Source: Oscheius tipulae (taxonomy: Eukaryota; Nematoda; Chromadorea; Rhabditida; Rhabditidae). From it: a DNA stretch of 64,000 nt. The translations under genes were made by a program, and so were the position numbers. This document shows, in pieces, positions 23,756 through 41,214 of the stretch. Under the pieces are notes generated by a model. The model saw nothing but the letters and a program-made list of their open reading frames with translations, was not told where the DNA came from and made no database searches. How positions within the stretch are numbered: position 1 is the stretch's first letter; each line of letters starts with the position of its first letter. The DNA is taken from the NCBI GenBank assembly GCA_037178975.1, contig JASJZH010000001.1:2542001-2606000 (forward strand). Direction: 5' to 3'.

Positions 23756-24825
23756 TTATTGGAGTAACGACTGAACGGCTAATTTGAGTAGGGGCTCCGG
23801 CTCATGCTTCTTCTCCTCAATCTCTAGCTTTTTCCACTTGGTTCGGCGGTTTTGGAACCAAATTTTGACCTGGGAACGAGGGAGTTTGAGAAAGGAAGAG
23901 AGAGCATGGTACCTGCGTTTCTGTGACATGAAGACTCTTGGCCAGTTCACTTCGTTCAGCACTAGACAAGTACTTTTTGACCTCGAATCTGAAGAATTTG
24001 GGTGAGACATGGAGCCTTTTCTTCGGAAGATTCTCTGTCTCTGTCGATGTTACTGGTCCTGTACACCAGTCCCTGTCAGTCTTTACTGTCACAGACATTC
24101 TGTACCTATCGCTGTCTCTGTCCAGGCAACTGTCTGAACAAGTAGCAGTAAAAAAGTTGGTGATTTTCTATAATCGTACTCTCCCTTCTTTTCAAACACT
24201 CAACACTACAAGACCAATGACTGACTTCTCGTCTACTCAAATCTCTAGGGTTTCTCTCTTTCCAGGCTAATCTCTCGGTGTCAACTTGTTCCACTGTAGT
24301 ACTATTTGTCCCAATCGCTCTACTTCATAGCTCGCCAACACGACTCAGTCAGTGTTCTTGCAAGATTGTCCCTAGGTAATAGTCTTCCAACATGCCAGAA
24401 TTCTATCAGTTATATTTCCAGTCTCTCGACTTCTTTACCCCTGTCTCTCCTATAGCAACAAGAAGAAAAACGTGAAGACAGCTACAGGAACAATCTCAAA
24501 TGTGGTAGTAAATCCTCTGGACTCACCTCCGTTCCAGCTCGTAGATCTGCCTCCCACTGAAAGTTGTTCGAGCTTTCTTCTTTTTTCCAGCAGGAGCTCG
24601 ATTCGCAGTCTTCTCAACAGTTTCCTTCTCCGTCAAGCCCAGAATATCGTTGATGGAATGGGGAGTGAATCTCTTGATCACGGGTGGTGGAAAAAGAGGG
24701 AAAGATGTCAAAAGAAATTGTGGAATAGGGACGAAGAAAGGCAGCTCGGCTATCATTTTTGGCCCTGAAGGGAGACGGTAGACAACCCGCCTCCGTGGCG
24801 AATCTTCGCCTGGGGACGACTCCAA
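23756..24825 (-). CDS. NK-class homeobox transcription factor
   Basis: Three exons, 24825-24527, 23988-23913 and 23869-23756, give 162 residues in phase. The homeodomain reads KKKKARTTFSGRQIYELERR, FEVKKYLSSAERSELAKSL, then [20 protein letters not shown], with the invariant WFQNR of helix 3. An EH1-like repressor motif, TPHSINDILGL, lies about 25 residues before it. FSGxQI and TPHxINDIL are hallmarks of NKX6 (C. elegans COG-1), but the KYLS..ER..LA...TETQVKIW part is closer to HMX/TLX/NK1, so the subfamily is unresolved. The homeodomain lies near the C-terminus, with a short acidic tail after it. The start is the most upstream ATG in frame; an internal ATG (MIAELPFF) is possible, and earlier exons may have been missed. 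Confidence 0.85.
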
Positions 24826-25048
24826 TCAGCGCGCATGAAGAGGACCAATCGCCTAGTCGACCAAGTGTGGCGCACCAAATGGATCACTTACTGCTGCTGC
24901 TTGATGGCAAAGAAATTGCCTGAGGGGGAACAAGAGTGATGTTAAACTTTTATAGGTCAAATATAATAATACACAAATACAAACCGAAAGAAAAAGGTTT
25001 ATAAGCCTGGAATGCTTAGTTTGTGGTGAGAAACAGCCGTGAGAAGCT

Positions 25049-25711
25049 TCAGTGGTTGCTCGTGGAGCCTTGGGCTCCTTTCGTCGGGATTATAATCCGC
25101 GGCTTCACCATCGAGGAGGTACGGTGGGAAGTCTCTTTGTGGACTTCGTAACGGATCGGCTCAGAGTCGGGAATTTCGAGCTTGGCCTTGAGGATGTGTC
25201 CGATGCGCGTGTTCACATCGTCTCTCTGCGAGTGGCGGGTCCAGAGCGACACCTAAATTTGCTTTATTTATCCACAAACAAATAAAAAAGCACCTTATCT
25301 CCCTTCTGCCGAATGTTGATGACGGCGCCGCAGACGAATTCTCCCAGATCTTCGAATTGTTCTCCAATAATAGCCATTAACAGCTCCATCCAGTGGTGAT
25401 CCAGGGTTTGGTTGCGGCGCTGCTTCTCGACTACCATTAGCCAACGGCCGCCATCGACGTTCTGCGGATCCTCCCACATCGGTTTAATTCCCTCTTTGAA
25501 CAAGTAATAGTCCGAGCCGTGCGCCAGACCGCTAGGCGTTTGAATGTGGTTGTACAGGGCCCAGAAATCCTCCACAGTATCAAAGGTTGAAACCATCTGA
25601 AGCATTTTTTGTTAGAAAACGAGAGAAACGAACCTTGAGACAGTCTTCCCAGTCCTTGTTGCGATCAGCCTTCAAGTACCACAAGGACCAGCGATTTTGA
25701 AGAGGATGCAT
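25049..25711 (-). CDS. ife: eIF4E, mRNA cap-binding translation initiation factor
   Basis: Three exons, 25711-25634, 25596-25294 and 25252-25049, give 194 residues in phase. The cap-stacking tryptophans are present: NKDWEDCLK and GIKPMWEDPQN (with the adjacent Glu), and VEDFWALYNHIQ is the eIF4G-contact region. GGRWLMVV and CGAVINIRQKGDKVSLW follow, then HILKAKLEIPDSEPIRYEVH. eIF4E binds the 7-methylguanosine cap and hands mRNA to eIF4G. It resembles C. elegans IFE-3, the isoform that is essential in the germ line. I placed the start at MHPLQNRWSLW after TTCCAG, but homologues have about 25 more N-terminal residues, so an upstream exon (25712-26445) is likely and unidentified. Confidence 0.92.
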
Positions 25712-26445
25712 ATCTGGCGATTCTGGAATCAAAGTTTTTCGAACAGAAACAATGCCGTATTTAAATGAATAAAATTGCTGAGCACATCGAGAGAAACAAA
25801 AACAGATAGAACTTTTTCAGCATTCTTTCCCCCGGTCATTTGCTCATTCAGAAACGACTGATTCGGTTTGAACGAAATAATGCAAATTATACTCAGGAGA
25901 ATGCAAATTGCAAGCAATCGAGAAGAAAATTAAAGCGCCAACAAGAATTAAAACTTTTCCCGTTTTTCGGCTCGGACAAACACTTGTCAGTTGTACAAAC
26001 AGCACAAACACTTGTCAGTTGCTTCAGTTTAAGTTACGTTCGATTTGCAACTGTTAAAATGACGTAAACGTGACAGAAAACCAAAAATGAGCGAGGAGAG
26101 AAGAAAATGGACAAAAACGAAAAGAAAAACTGAAATTCAAGCACCCTATTCTTCCAGATTCTCGTCACGAGAAAAAAATGATACTATATCCGACGATCAC
26201 ATTTTGGCGGGAAACAACTGGAGAGCTTGAATTTATCCTCCGCAGTTTTCTTCCCCTTTCTTCCCCCCACTGCTATCATATTTTGTACTCATATCCTCAC
26301 AGGATTTTTCGGAAGTGTTACAACTCGTGAAAATGAAAAAGATCGAGGACGACAACACCGTGAAACTACCTTCAGACGTCTTTCCATGTTATTCTGCTCG
26401 CCTTGCCAGTATTTTGTCTCTCAAACATTCATTTGCAGAGGACGA
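25712..26445. other. Divergent region eIF4E / pseudophosphatase
   Basis: About 730 bp between divergent genes. The eIF4E N-terminal exon may lie here, but I found no clear one. An acceptor CATTTGCAG at 26430-26438 precedes the start codon of the plus-strand gene and looks like a trans-splice site. Confidence 0.4.
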
Positions 26446-29214
26446 ATGCCTCGGTCGACTGTCGGCAGAGACGATGCTCATTATCTTCAATTATCGGCCA
26501 TCAATCAATCGCGCCACTTGGAAAGAAGCAACCATCCCATCTCGCTGAAAAGCTTCTACGGCGAGGAATCTGATTCCGATGGCAGCGTTCATCATCCACT
26601 GTGAGGCTTACCTTTCCTTCCTCTACAAAACGACCAAAATTTAGTGTTCGTGCTCGCTCAGTCGCCGGCGACTATCCGATAGATGGACGTGGGAAGTACT
26701 GCGTCCCGAATGCCGCAGCCGGAGCAGCAGAGACGGGCAAGCGATTCCGCCGGAAGATCAAGAAGATTGCGGATCGCGAGAAAAATACGATCAATGATTC
26801 TCGCAATTCGGACGAGCTGATCGAGACGACGCGCGGATTTGAGAACAAGAACCACGGAGAGCTGTCGAAGCTGATCGAGACGACTCTCGACGTGCCGAAC
26901 AAGTCGATGAGGGGCCTGTCGCTGGCCATCATGACGAAACAGCTCAAGATGGCTCGCATGAAGCTGTTCGCCACGCGCACGGCCATCGAAGTACAGCCAA
27001 AACTGATCGAGAAGCTGAATTTGGCTCCGACTGGCAAGAAACATCAGGTTGGGTCTTTCCCCCGGTCTTCATATTACTGATTTGTAGAAAACGGAAGATT
27101 CGCCCGGTGTTTACTCGCTCCACGCCTCGATGGTACTGGAGCAGAACAGAATCAATGCTGACAAGGCCATAGCTCATGGCAAGTCCACGGTTCCAAGTCA
27201 GTGATACTTCATGTACATTCATCAATATGCATTCAGCTGTCACAGACGCCGAGATGCGCATGCTGGTGAGCAAATGCCGGACAGACGCCGCCCTCAATCA
27301 GCACCTCCTCTACGACCAGAAGTACGACAAGAAGTGGAAGTACCGCTACACGGATGTGTTCCTCTCGGACAAGAATGAGAAGAAGCCAGAAAATCGACGC
27401 GGCTGGGTGCTTCCGCTGAAAAAGATCTGCGACCAGGCCGGCATGCCGAGTCGTTTCTTCACAGACGACCGTCTGGTCGAGCTGCCCGAAGCCAGGATGA
27501 AGGTTCTCTACATGCGACTGATGGCCGAACAGGAAGCCTCGCCCTGGCTCATCAACTTTGATGAGGCGGCTGTTCAGTATGCTTCCCAGTTGATATTGTA
27601 ATTATACCCCTAGGAATCCCGTCATTGTAGCGTATCTGAACCAGGACTTCGATCCGATCGGCTTCCAGGACCGCATCAGTCTCTACGTGGATCATGTCCG
27701 TTCTGATGTCGACAAGGTCGTGACAGGAAAATGTTAGTTTCTCATCTTGAGATAGGACAATTTGGGTCAGACTACAACAACATCATGCTCGGCAAGCGTA
27801 TGTTCGGCCCGTCGAAGAAGCAGATGTTCGAGAGCTCGATCATCGGTGGCATAGAGCGTCGTTTCGAGATCCTTGACAACCAGGTCAATCACATCCCCTT
27901 CACCCACCACGCCTCCGACGTAAACAAGAATCGCTGTCGTCATCCACGTAGCTCTTTTCCTATCTTTTAAAACCAGTAACGAGTTTAGACATTCATTGTC
28001 GCGACTCAACACGCGTGGTGCTCTCCTACCCGGCCGCTGCCACCGATGATTTCATTCACGCGAATCGCATCAAAGGCGGACCGCTTTTCAACGAGTTCAT
28101 CGTCACTCAGGCGCCGATGGATAACACCATCGGCGACTTCTGGCGGATGGTTTGGCAGGAAAAGGTGCCCTATGTGTTCATGCTATCCAGTAGAAAGGAG
28201 GCCGACAAATGCGCCGAGTACTGGCCGAGGTAGCTCTTTCATCCGGCTGTAATGATCACTAACTACAGAAAAATCACCTCAGAGCCGATCGAATGCCACG
28301 GCTTGGTGATCCAGAATGCCGGTGTGAACACGTCCTACGATCCGCTCTTCCGGATCACGTCGATCCGCATCATGGGACCGGAAGGCCAGGAACATCGCCT
28401 GGAGCATTGGCAGGGCAACATGAACAACTCGAGCAACCTCATGTCGCCCCTCAATCTGCTCCGAATCGCCAGGAATTGCAGTCGCCCCGTTGTCGTTCAT
28501 GACACTTTGGGCATCTCAAGAGCCTCCTGTCTCGTCGCGATCGAAATCGCTATCTGCAGTCTGATCAAGGGACCTTCTTACAAGGTTTTCGATTGATTTG
28601 TTCAATATACAATTCCTCTTTAGCACCTAGTACAGCAGAGTGTTCAATTCTTGCGCTCGAAGCGCCCGTTCAGCGTCGAGACCCCGATGCAGTTCATCTT
28701 CATTCATCGCGTCATCCAGCACATGTTCCGAAACATCGAACTGAATGTGCCCGGGTTCCAGCGCGACTATCAGAAGTGGCTGAAGAATCGGGCCACGAGA
28801 ATGTTTGTCGACGATCTTTGTTCTCCGGTAAGCTGATTTTTTTTATGGCTATATCGCTTGCTGGTCGTGGAAACATGTCGAAATCCTGTACAGAAACTGA
28901 ACGACGAGAGCATCTTAACTCCTAAACTAGTTGTGGGACTCCTTGTTACCTAGTCTTACGACGATAGCCCTGTCCATTTTTTACGGGGCTCCTGATCGAT
29001 CCTTTACCCCGAATCACTGCGTCCTTGAAGTTCAAACCCTTCTAACGAAACCCTTTTCCAGCTCCCCGGCTACCGTTTGCTTTCGCCCAAAGTCGATCCG
29101 GATCTTCTGCGCCAGGCCCGTCGTCCCCCTCGTCCGAACTACCGTCGTGAGGCTCCCGACTGCGTCGGCGAGTGGCCGCTTCCTTTCGACACACTCCCCC
29201 GTAGTCTATTTTAA
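26446..29214 (+). CDS. egg-4/5-like: PTP-like pseudophosphatase, EGG-4/EGG-5-like
   Basis: Ten exons (26446-26600, 26645-27047, 27088-27196, 27237-27576, 27614-27732, 27771-27935, 27989-28229, 28269-28584, 28624-28827, 29062-29214) give 734 residues with all phases consistent. The C-terminal half is a protein tyrosine phosphatase domain: KNRYIHCRDSTRVVLSYP, then FIHANRI, FIVTQAPMDNTIGDFWRMVW, and a P-loop region around residue 583. There the signature HCSAGIGRTG is replaced by HDTLGISRAS, so the catalytic cysteine is an aspartate, and no WPD loop is recognisable (HWQGNMNNSS). The enzyme should be inactive. Nematode EGG-3, EGG-4 and EGG-5 are such pseudophosphatases; EGG-4/5 hold the kinase MBK-2 at the oocyte cortex until egg activation. 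Length, expected near 750, and a long N-terminal region fit EGG-4/5. Orthology is inferred, not tested. Confidence 0.85.
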
Positions 29215-29435
29215 TTTTTCTTACTATTTTTCACTTTTTCACCTTGTAAAATACTCATATGTAAAATAAACTTCACTAAGGTCAAACTCCGACGGCACCG
29301 CCGTGTTTGGGCGACGGCGCAGGAGGCCGACCGGCCTTCTATAATAACTCTTCGCAGGGAGGGTTATTAGCCGGCGCAGTCACTCCTTCCTCGCTTGAAG
29401 ATCGATCTAATCGACCTCCTTTTCGGCTGCCTTAA

Positions 29436-32400
29436 ATGTTGCGGCTCCTTGTGGCTGCAGCTGTTGTGGCCACAGTAGTCACAGCTCTTTCAACTATCGT
29501 CAACACGGCGATCTCGTGCGACAAGACTGATTTTCTTCTCCGAATACGATTCAATGACACCTTTTCTGGCACCATTTTCACGGAGAAGGGTACCCCGAAC
29601 TGTGTTTATTTGAATGCGAGCATCCAGCCGATGGATTCGTATGATGTGAAGGTAGGTCGCTTAGTTTTGAGTAAAAAAGCACACTAGATCCCCCTCAACG
29701 GCTGCGAGACTAGAAGAAATGCTCAAGGCAACCTTGAGAACGAGATTATCGTCCAGTCCGGTGGCAGATTTGACTCGAGGATGGACAAGAAGTATTTGCT
29801 TACTTGTATTCCGGCTGGACCGTTACAGAGGTGAGCTAACCGGAAGTTTTGCTCAAATTTTTTTTTTGATTTTTTATATTTCTACAGTCCTAGGTTGATC
29901 AATTAGTATTTCTCAGTCATTTCTGAATTGAGAAATCTCTACCGATCAAAATAGGTGCAAAACTATGTGACCGAGTCAAACAGAGACCACCAAGCTCAAA
30001 CAAAGATACGAACAGTGACATCTTGGAAGTTGCCACACTGACATGAAATGAGTAAGGGAATGACAGGCTTACAAACTAGATGAAGGGGAAAATAAAAGTT
30101 AAGGGAAAAATAATGTGATGACAATTGACAGCTAAAACTTCCAAGGTCCGCGAAAATGTTTACGCCCATTCCCTAATAGGAAGCACTTTACCATCGAACC
30201 CGCCCAACTGTTCCTAAATCCAACTTCTAGTCTTTTTTCACACACGGACGAGATTTTTAACTTATTCCAGGAACTAAACTATTACTGTAGTCATTACAAA
30301 CTAGTGTTCGTAAGAAACTTCTTTTGCTAACAATCACTTTGGAAACCTATTCTGTGACTAACAGTTAGAGGAGTTCACAACTCCCTAAAATGTCAGTCTG
30401 TGCTTCAAAAAAGTGTTAAGTTGGCTGTCAACTCTCACTACTTGACACCAGTAACCTGTTTACATCTCTCTAACAAGCTTGTTTTTCCAAGGGTTAGATT
30501 GCTGTGAGTGTAGAGACTTCTTCGTATACAGTTTTGGAGGGAAGGGTCAAAACCAGTCACTCCAATGGCATTTCAGAGACTCATCCCAACAGGTGACCCT
30601 CTCATTCGGAGGGATCACTGTCGATTCGGACTCTTCAACAGTCGCTAGCATCATCGGACAGCCCAAAGTCGACTACCAAGTCTCGGTTCGAGACGGCGAT
30701 GAGCCGACCTCGCCAGCCTTACAGCGATCGCTTGCCGTCGGTGACAAAGTGGTAAATGACTGTGGCTAATTACCCCCTCTGCCTGACTAGTTCCTCTCCT
30801 GTCTGCCCATTATTGGCCGTGTGTGGAAGAAAGAAGCTAAAGCTGTTTCCACTTGAGAGAACTTTCCCCTACACTTTCAGACCTATACCGTCCGTTTGGG
30901 GCCTGCAGTGAGAGGCAGAATTGGCAGATGTTGGGCCAGTGATGGGAAGAGTGAACTCGAGCTGAGTAACAACGAAGGATGCTCGGTACAGAAGGCTGGA
31001 GAGGTCTGGGGCGATTTTGAGGTCTCACGCGATGACAGAGGAACAATCTTCTTGAATCATATCAAGGCGTGGGCTTTCCCGACGAGGTGAGTGAAGTTTT
31101 TAACGAAAATAGGGTGTTTGGAAGTATGAAAAAAGCAGATCAGGTCATCTAGGTAATTATCAGATAACAGTCCCCAATATTAATTAGTTTTCAACTGTTA
31201 TATGTGTTGCATGATAGAGAGTAGATGAAAGAAAACAAGGATATAGTCTGTTCACAAAAAACAACCAAACGACCAGGCGTCGCGGGCTTTTTTTGGCGCG
31301 GATTCAAACAGCTCAAAATTGGTTAGAATTTCAATAAGTTCATCTTTTCAATCATTTTTCTTCGTCTTTTACATCGTTTTTCTCCATTTCCGCTTGTTTT
31401 AACCGGAATATTCTGTTTTAACGAAAAACAAAACGGAAAAATAGCTAGAAATACGGGAAAAGATGAAATTGTTTGATGAACGAAATACTTGAAGCTAATT
31501 TTAAGCCCTTTGAATCCGCGCCAAAAAAAAGCCCGCGATGCCTGGTCGTTTGGTTGTTTTTTGTGAACAGACTATACACATAGATTGGCAATAGAATTAC
31601 AGAAAAAATCAAAAGCTCTCCTACTTGTAGGCGAGAAATTCGAAAGAAAGAAGATTTTCAGTCACTCAATACCTATAGAGAATGTCATTTTGCTATTTCT
31701 TCCAAGTTTACATGTTTGAAACTTTTAGTGAAGAAGGAAACTATTAAGAGACCGATAATAGGAAGTACCTCAAATCTAAAAATCTTTCTTTACTAAAGCG
31801 CAATGATGTCCGTCCGTCAGTGTCTGTCATGATGTTCGCGCGACCGCATGTTAACACTAATACCCAAAAAAGCTGACAAGTCCTTTCATGTCAAGAGACG
31901 AGGGGACAAGTCAGCTGTAAAGGAAACTTCTGTTGCTGGGGAAGTGGGAAGCCGCCTGTTATCAATAGTAATACAAGACTAAAGAGCTGCGAAGCTGCTT
32001 TCGGCAGCCGGCAGGGAAATATTTTCTGGAATAGCCGCATTTTCTCTACCTTTTCTGCTTTCTCCTCTTACTTCTGAGCGCCAAGCATATTGAGGGAGAA
32101 CAGTAAGAAAAATGCAAGGAAGTGGCTAGATTCTGTTGTAGTGATTATCTAAAACAAAAGGCTTATTTTGCTTGTCATAGACACTTTAAATGATAAAGGA
32201 ATGAAACTTTTAAAAAACCAACCCAAAATAGTTGTCGCAAGGACGGTGCTATTAACCAGGAGGAGAAAATTAGCGAAATAGACCTTTTCTCATAAAATGT
32301 TTTCACTATTTCCGTCCATTTTGTAAGCTAAGGAGTTTTACGTGAAATAGCGCAATAACCAAGATAAAAAGCCTCAGGGTCACCATAAATGTGATAAAAA

Positions 32401-32722
32401 CCTGCGAGAAAATAAAGAGACGAAATAAAAAGAAACTGCTTTGTTTCAAACAATGTCGGGTAAACGCGCTCCTTTCAGCAACGAGGTGAACATATTCTGC
32501 AATTTGCACATTTGTTCTTCTTGTGAGCAGTCCACATGCTCTACCCGAATTCGCCGAACACACAAGGGGTTGGAAGAGGCTCCAATCAGCTCGATAGCCA
32601 TCCGGACCTCTTTCCGTCTCCGACGGGCAGCGAAGGAGCTCCAGATTTCCCCTTCCCCTGTGAAATCCGCCCGAAAATTATACTCTTTTGTCCTATTTAT
32701 CTCCTTGTTATTTTCGCTATAA
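29436..32722 (+). CDS. ZP-domain cuticlin-like membrane protein
   Basis: Five exons (29436-29651, 29688-29830, 30577-30751, 30881-31086, 32479-32722) give 327 residues in phase. It begins with a signal peptide (MLRLLVAAAVVATVVTALST). The ZP domain is CDKTDFLLRIRFNDTFSGTI, NCVYLNASIQP, the LNGCETRRN motif typical of cuticlins, then VTYTVRLGPAVRGRIGRCW and NEVNIFCNLHICSSCEQSTC. Basic RIRR and RLRR sites, likely furin cleavage sites, lie before a C-terminal hydrophobic segment (SFVLFISLLFSL). Nematode ZP proteins of this kind assemble into cuticle alae or apical extracellular matrix. It follows the pseudophosphatase by 222 bp on the same strand. Introns 2 and 4 are large; intron 4 (1392 bp) carries a MITE and a short Helitron. 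Confidence 0.85.
30141..30206 (-). other. Degenerate tRNA-like element in a ZP-gene intron
   Basis: On the minus strand it reads GGGCGGGTTCGATGGTAAAG, a D-arm-like start, then TGCTTCCTATTAGGGAATGG. The usual second box is not clear. Probably a relic. Confidence 0.35.
31244..31574. mobile_element. Fold-back MITE with about 70-bp terminal inverted repeats
   Basis: The left end TAGTCTGTTCACAAAAAACA and the right end are nearly perfect inverted copies over about 70 bp, including ACCAAACGACCAGGC and GGCGCGGATTCAAA. Both ends are flanked by TA (31242-31243 and 31575-31576), the target duplication of Tc1/mariner elements. Inner parts also pair loosely (ATTTTTCTTC / GAAATTGTTTGATG), so the whole 331 bp may fold. 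It has no coding capacity. It lies in the last intron of the ZP gene. Confidence 0.88.
31783..32016 (+). mobile_element. Short non-autonomous Helitron
   Basis: The 5' end TCTTTCTTTACTAAAGCGCA and the following ATGTCCGTCCGTC match the 5' end of the autonomous Helitron at 56225. Inside are AGCTGACAAGTC and GACAAGTCAGCT, as near both ends of the large element. Near the 3' end, CTGCGAAGCTGCTTTCGGCAGC forms a hairpin at the same relative place as that of the large element. The start is preceded by A as expected for A|T insertion; the exact 3' boundary (about 32016-32019) is uncertain. It lies in a ZP-gene intron, about 210 bp from the MITE. Confidence 0.75.
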
Positions 32723-32953
32723 GATCATTAATAAAAATTTATATCAAATCTTTTCTATCACAGGGAGAACTTCTTCAAATGTGGAAAGGGTCTTCTTTTT
32801 TCTACAGTTGCTGCGGGGGATTTCTATGGACAAAAAGTACCGGTAAAAGGCTTTGAATAAATTAATAGACACGAGGAAAATAAATAATTAGAGAGTAAGT
32901 CCTAAAAAGAGGATGGGATATGCAAATTAGGCATTATGAAATGGGGGAAAAGA

Positions 32954-39712
<6,759 letters not shown>

Positions 39713-40973
39713 TCTGACATGTTTTCTTGAGGAGAAAATGAGATATCCTGGAGATTAAATTTGGATTGAGGAAGAGTTAAAAAGTTCAAGTGTTTCTTTA
39801 GAGGATTGGAGGTAGAAAAGTACATGTTTTAACACTGGATTATCAAGATTTTGGACGAGGCAATAGAATCAGACCTATCTAAAGAGAAATTGAGAAAGAG
39901 GTTAGAGGCTCACAGGTGTGGTCACTGATAAGACTTCTCCATTTCCTAGGCACTTTTTATCGGGAAAGTTCGGCGTAAAGCTCGTGATATACGACACATT
40001 TAGAGCTAGTTTCTACCCAATTAATTGTAAGGATCTTAGAGCCAAAAAGGAGGCTGAAGGCATGGCTATCGGGCCAACCCTATTATCCATGCTTATGAAG
40101 ATCAGACCTATGTTGAATCAGAGCAACTAGAAGAAAGAGATCTTAAGGCACTTCGTCATCTAGACAGAATCTCGTAGTCTTAGGAACGAATAGAATCTAA
40201 ATGTACAAAGGTAACTCCTATATGTGTGTTAGCTCTAAAATGCACTCGGGGAATTCGATAAATGAATGAGAAATTGCCGGCGACAGCCGTCAATTTAGAG
40301 AGTGAGTGTGAAAGAGTAAGGGCAACAATGGATGCCCTAACTCTCTCAGGTTAAGTGCCCTTTTAGGGGGGACAGCGTCAAAAAGCCATTGGTTGATTAA
40401 TAGTCTAGGGAATGAAAAGTGGCCTAAATGCTACGACAAACGACTTTCAATATGAGGTCAGTCTGGGAGACAATCGTATGCATTTTCGAGCAATCTTGAG
40501 GGAGGAGGAGGCCGAATAAAATGCGTGTAAAAGGTTGGATTAAGGAAAGCCTGGGCTCCACGGGACAGTGCAGTCATCTGTGTAAATTGAGCTGGAACAC
40601 GTATATAGAGAGAGGTGTGGACGGGGATAAAAAGTGTCTAGTCGGAAGTTGCAAACTGCGGATTCTACGACGCATTTGTAAGCCAGGGCGCTACCACTAC
40701 GAGACCACAGGTCCCAGCTGGAAGACAAGTTCACAAGTTGCCAGAAGATGACAAAACACCTGTCCTTACAAGGACTGTGCCCGCGATAGATGACTGTTGA
40801 CAGAGGGAAAAGTGAACAGAGCTAAGCTGACAGCAGTGAGTAGGAGATAAGATAAGACATCGCGTAACAGAGAATACACGTAAAGCTGTACTTCTGCAAG
40901 CAAGTTGAGGAATGGTACACAGAGTTTGAAAGTTGTCTGGAAAACTACTTTTTACAACCTTCAGACTCAAGAA
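39713..40973. other. Intergenic region with a tRNA-like element
   Basis: Promoter side of pmr-1. It is purine-rich and contains the tRNA-like element at 40641-40713. No exon is supported. Confidence 0.4.
40641..40713 (-). other. Degenerate tRNA-like element
   Basis: On the minus strand it reads GTGGTCTCGTAGTGGTAGCG (A box) followed by CCTGGCTTACAAATGCGTCG and GCAGTTTGCAACTTC. The B box is weak. Confidence 0.4.
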
Positions 40974-41214
40974 TTACATTTCGTGTGTGGATCTTTTCAA
41001 TGCTTTTTTCATATTTTTCGCATACAAATTGACAGCGCTATTCACAAGAGATGTGACAGATGTAGAAACGACTGTTAGATAGACAAACTGGCTAGTGAGA
41101 CGATAAGGTGATTCATCTGAAAGGTAGCACCTCAAAAAAAAGTGTGAAACTACCTTCAAGAGAGCTATTCCAACCACCAGCAAAGACCAGAGGTCTGTTT
41201 TGACACCATGTCAT
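40974..41214 (-). CDS. Possible small two-exon protein (unknown)
   Basis: Exons 41214-41154 and 41116-40974 join in phase to 67 residues beginning MTWCQNRPLVFAGGWNSSLE and containing a moderately hydrophobic segment (FVYLTVVSTSVTSLVNSAV) with a basic tail (KNMKKALKRS). The donor GTAGTTTC is unusual and the intron is only 37 bp. No family is recognised. The second exon alone also resembles the last helix and tail of a seven-helix receptor, so this could be the end of a larger gene or not a gene. Confidence 0.3.
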
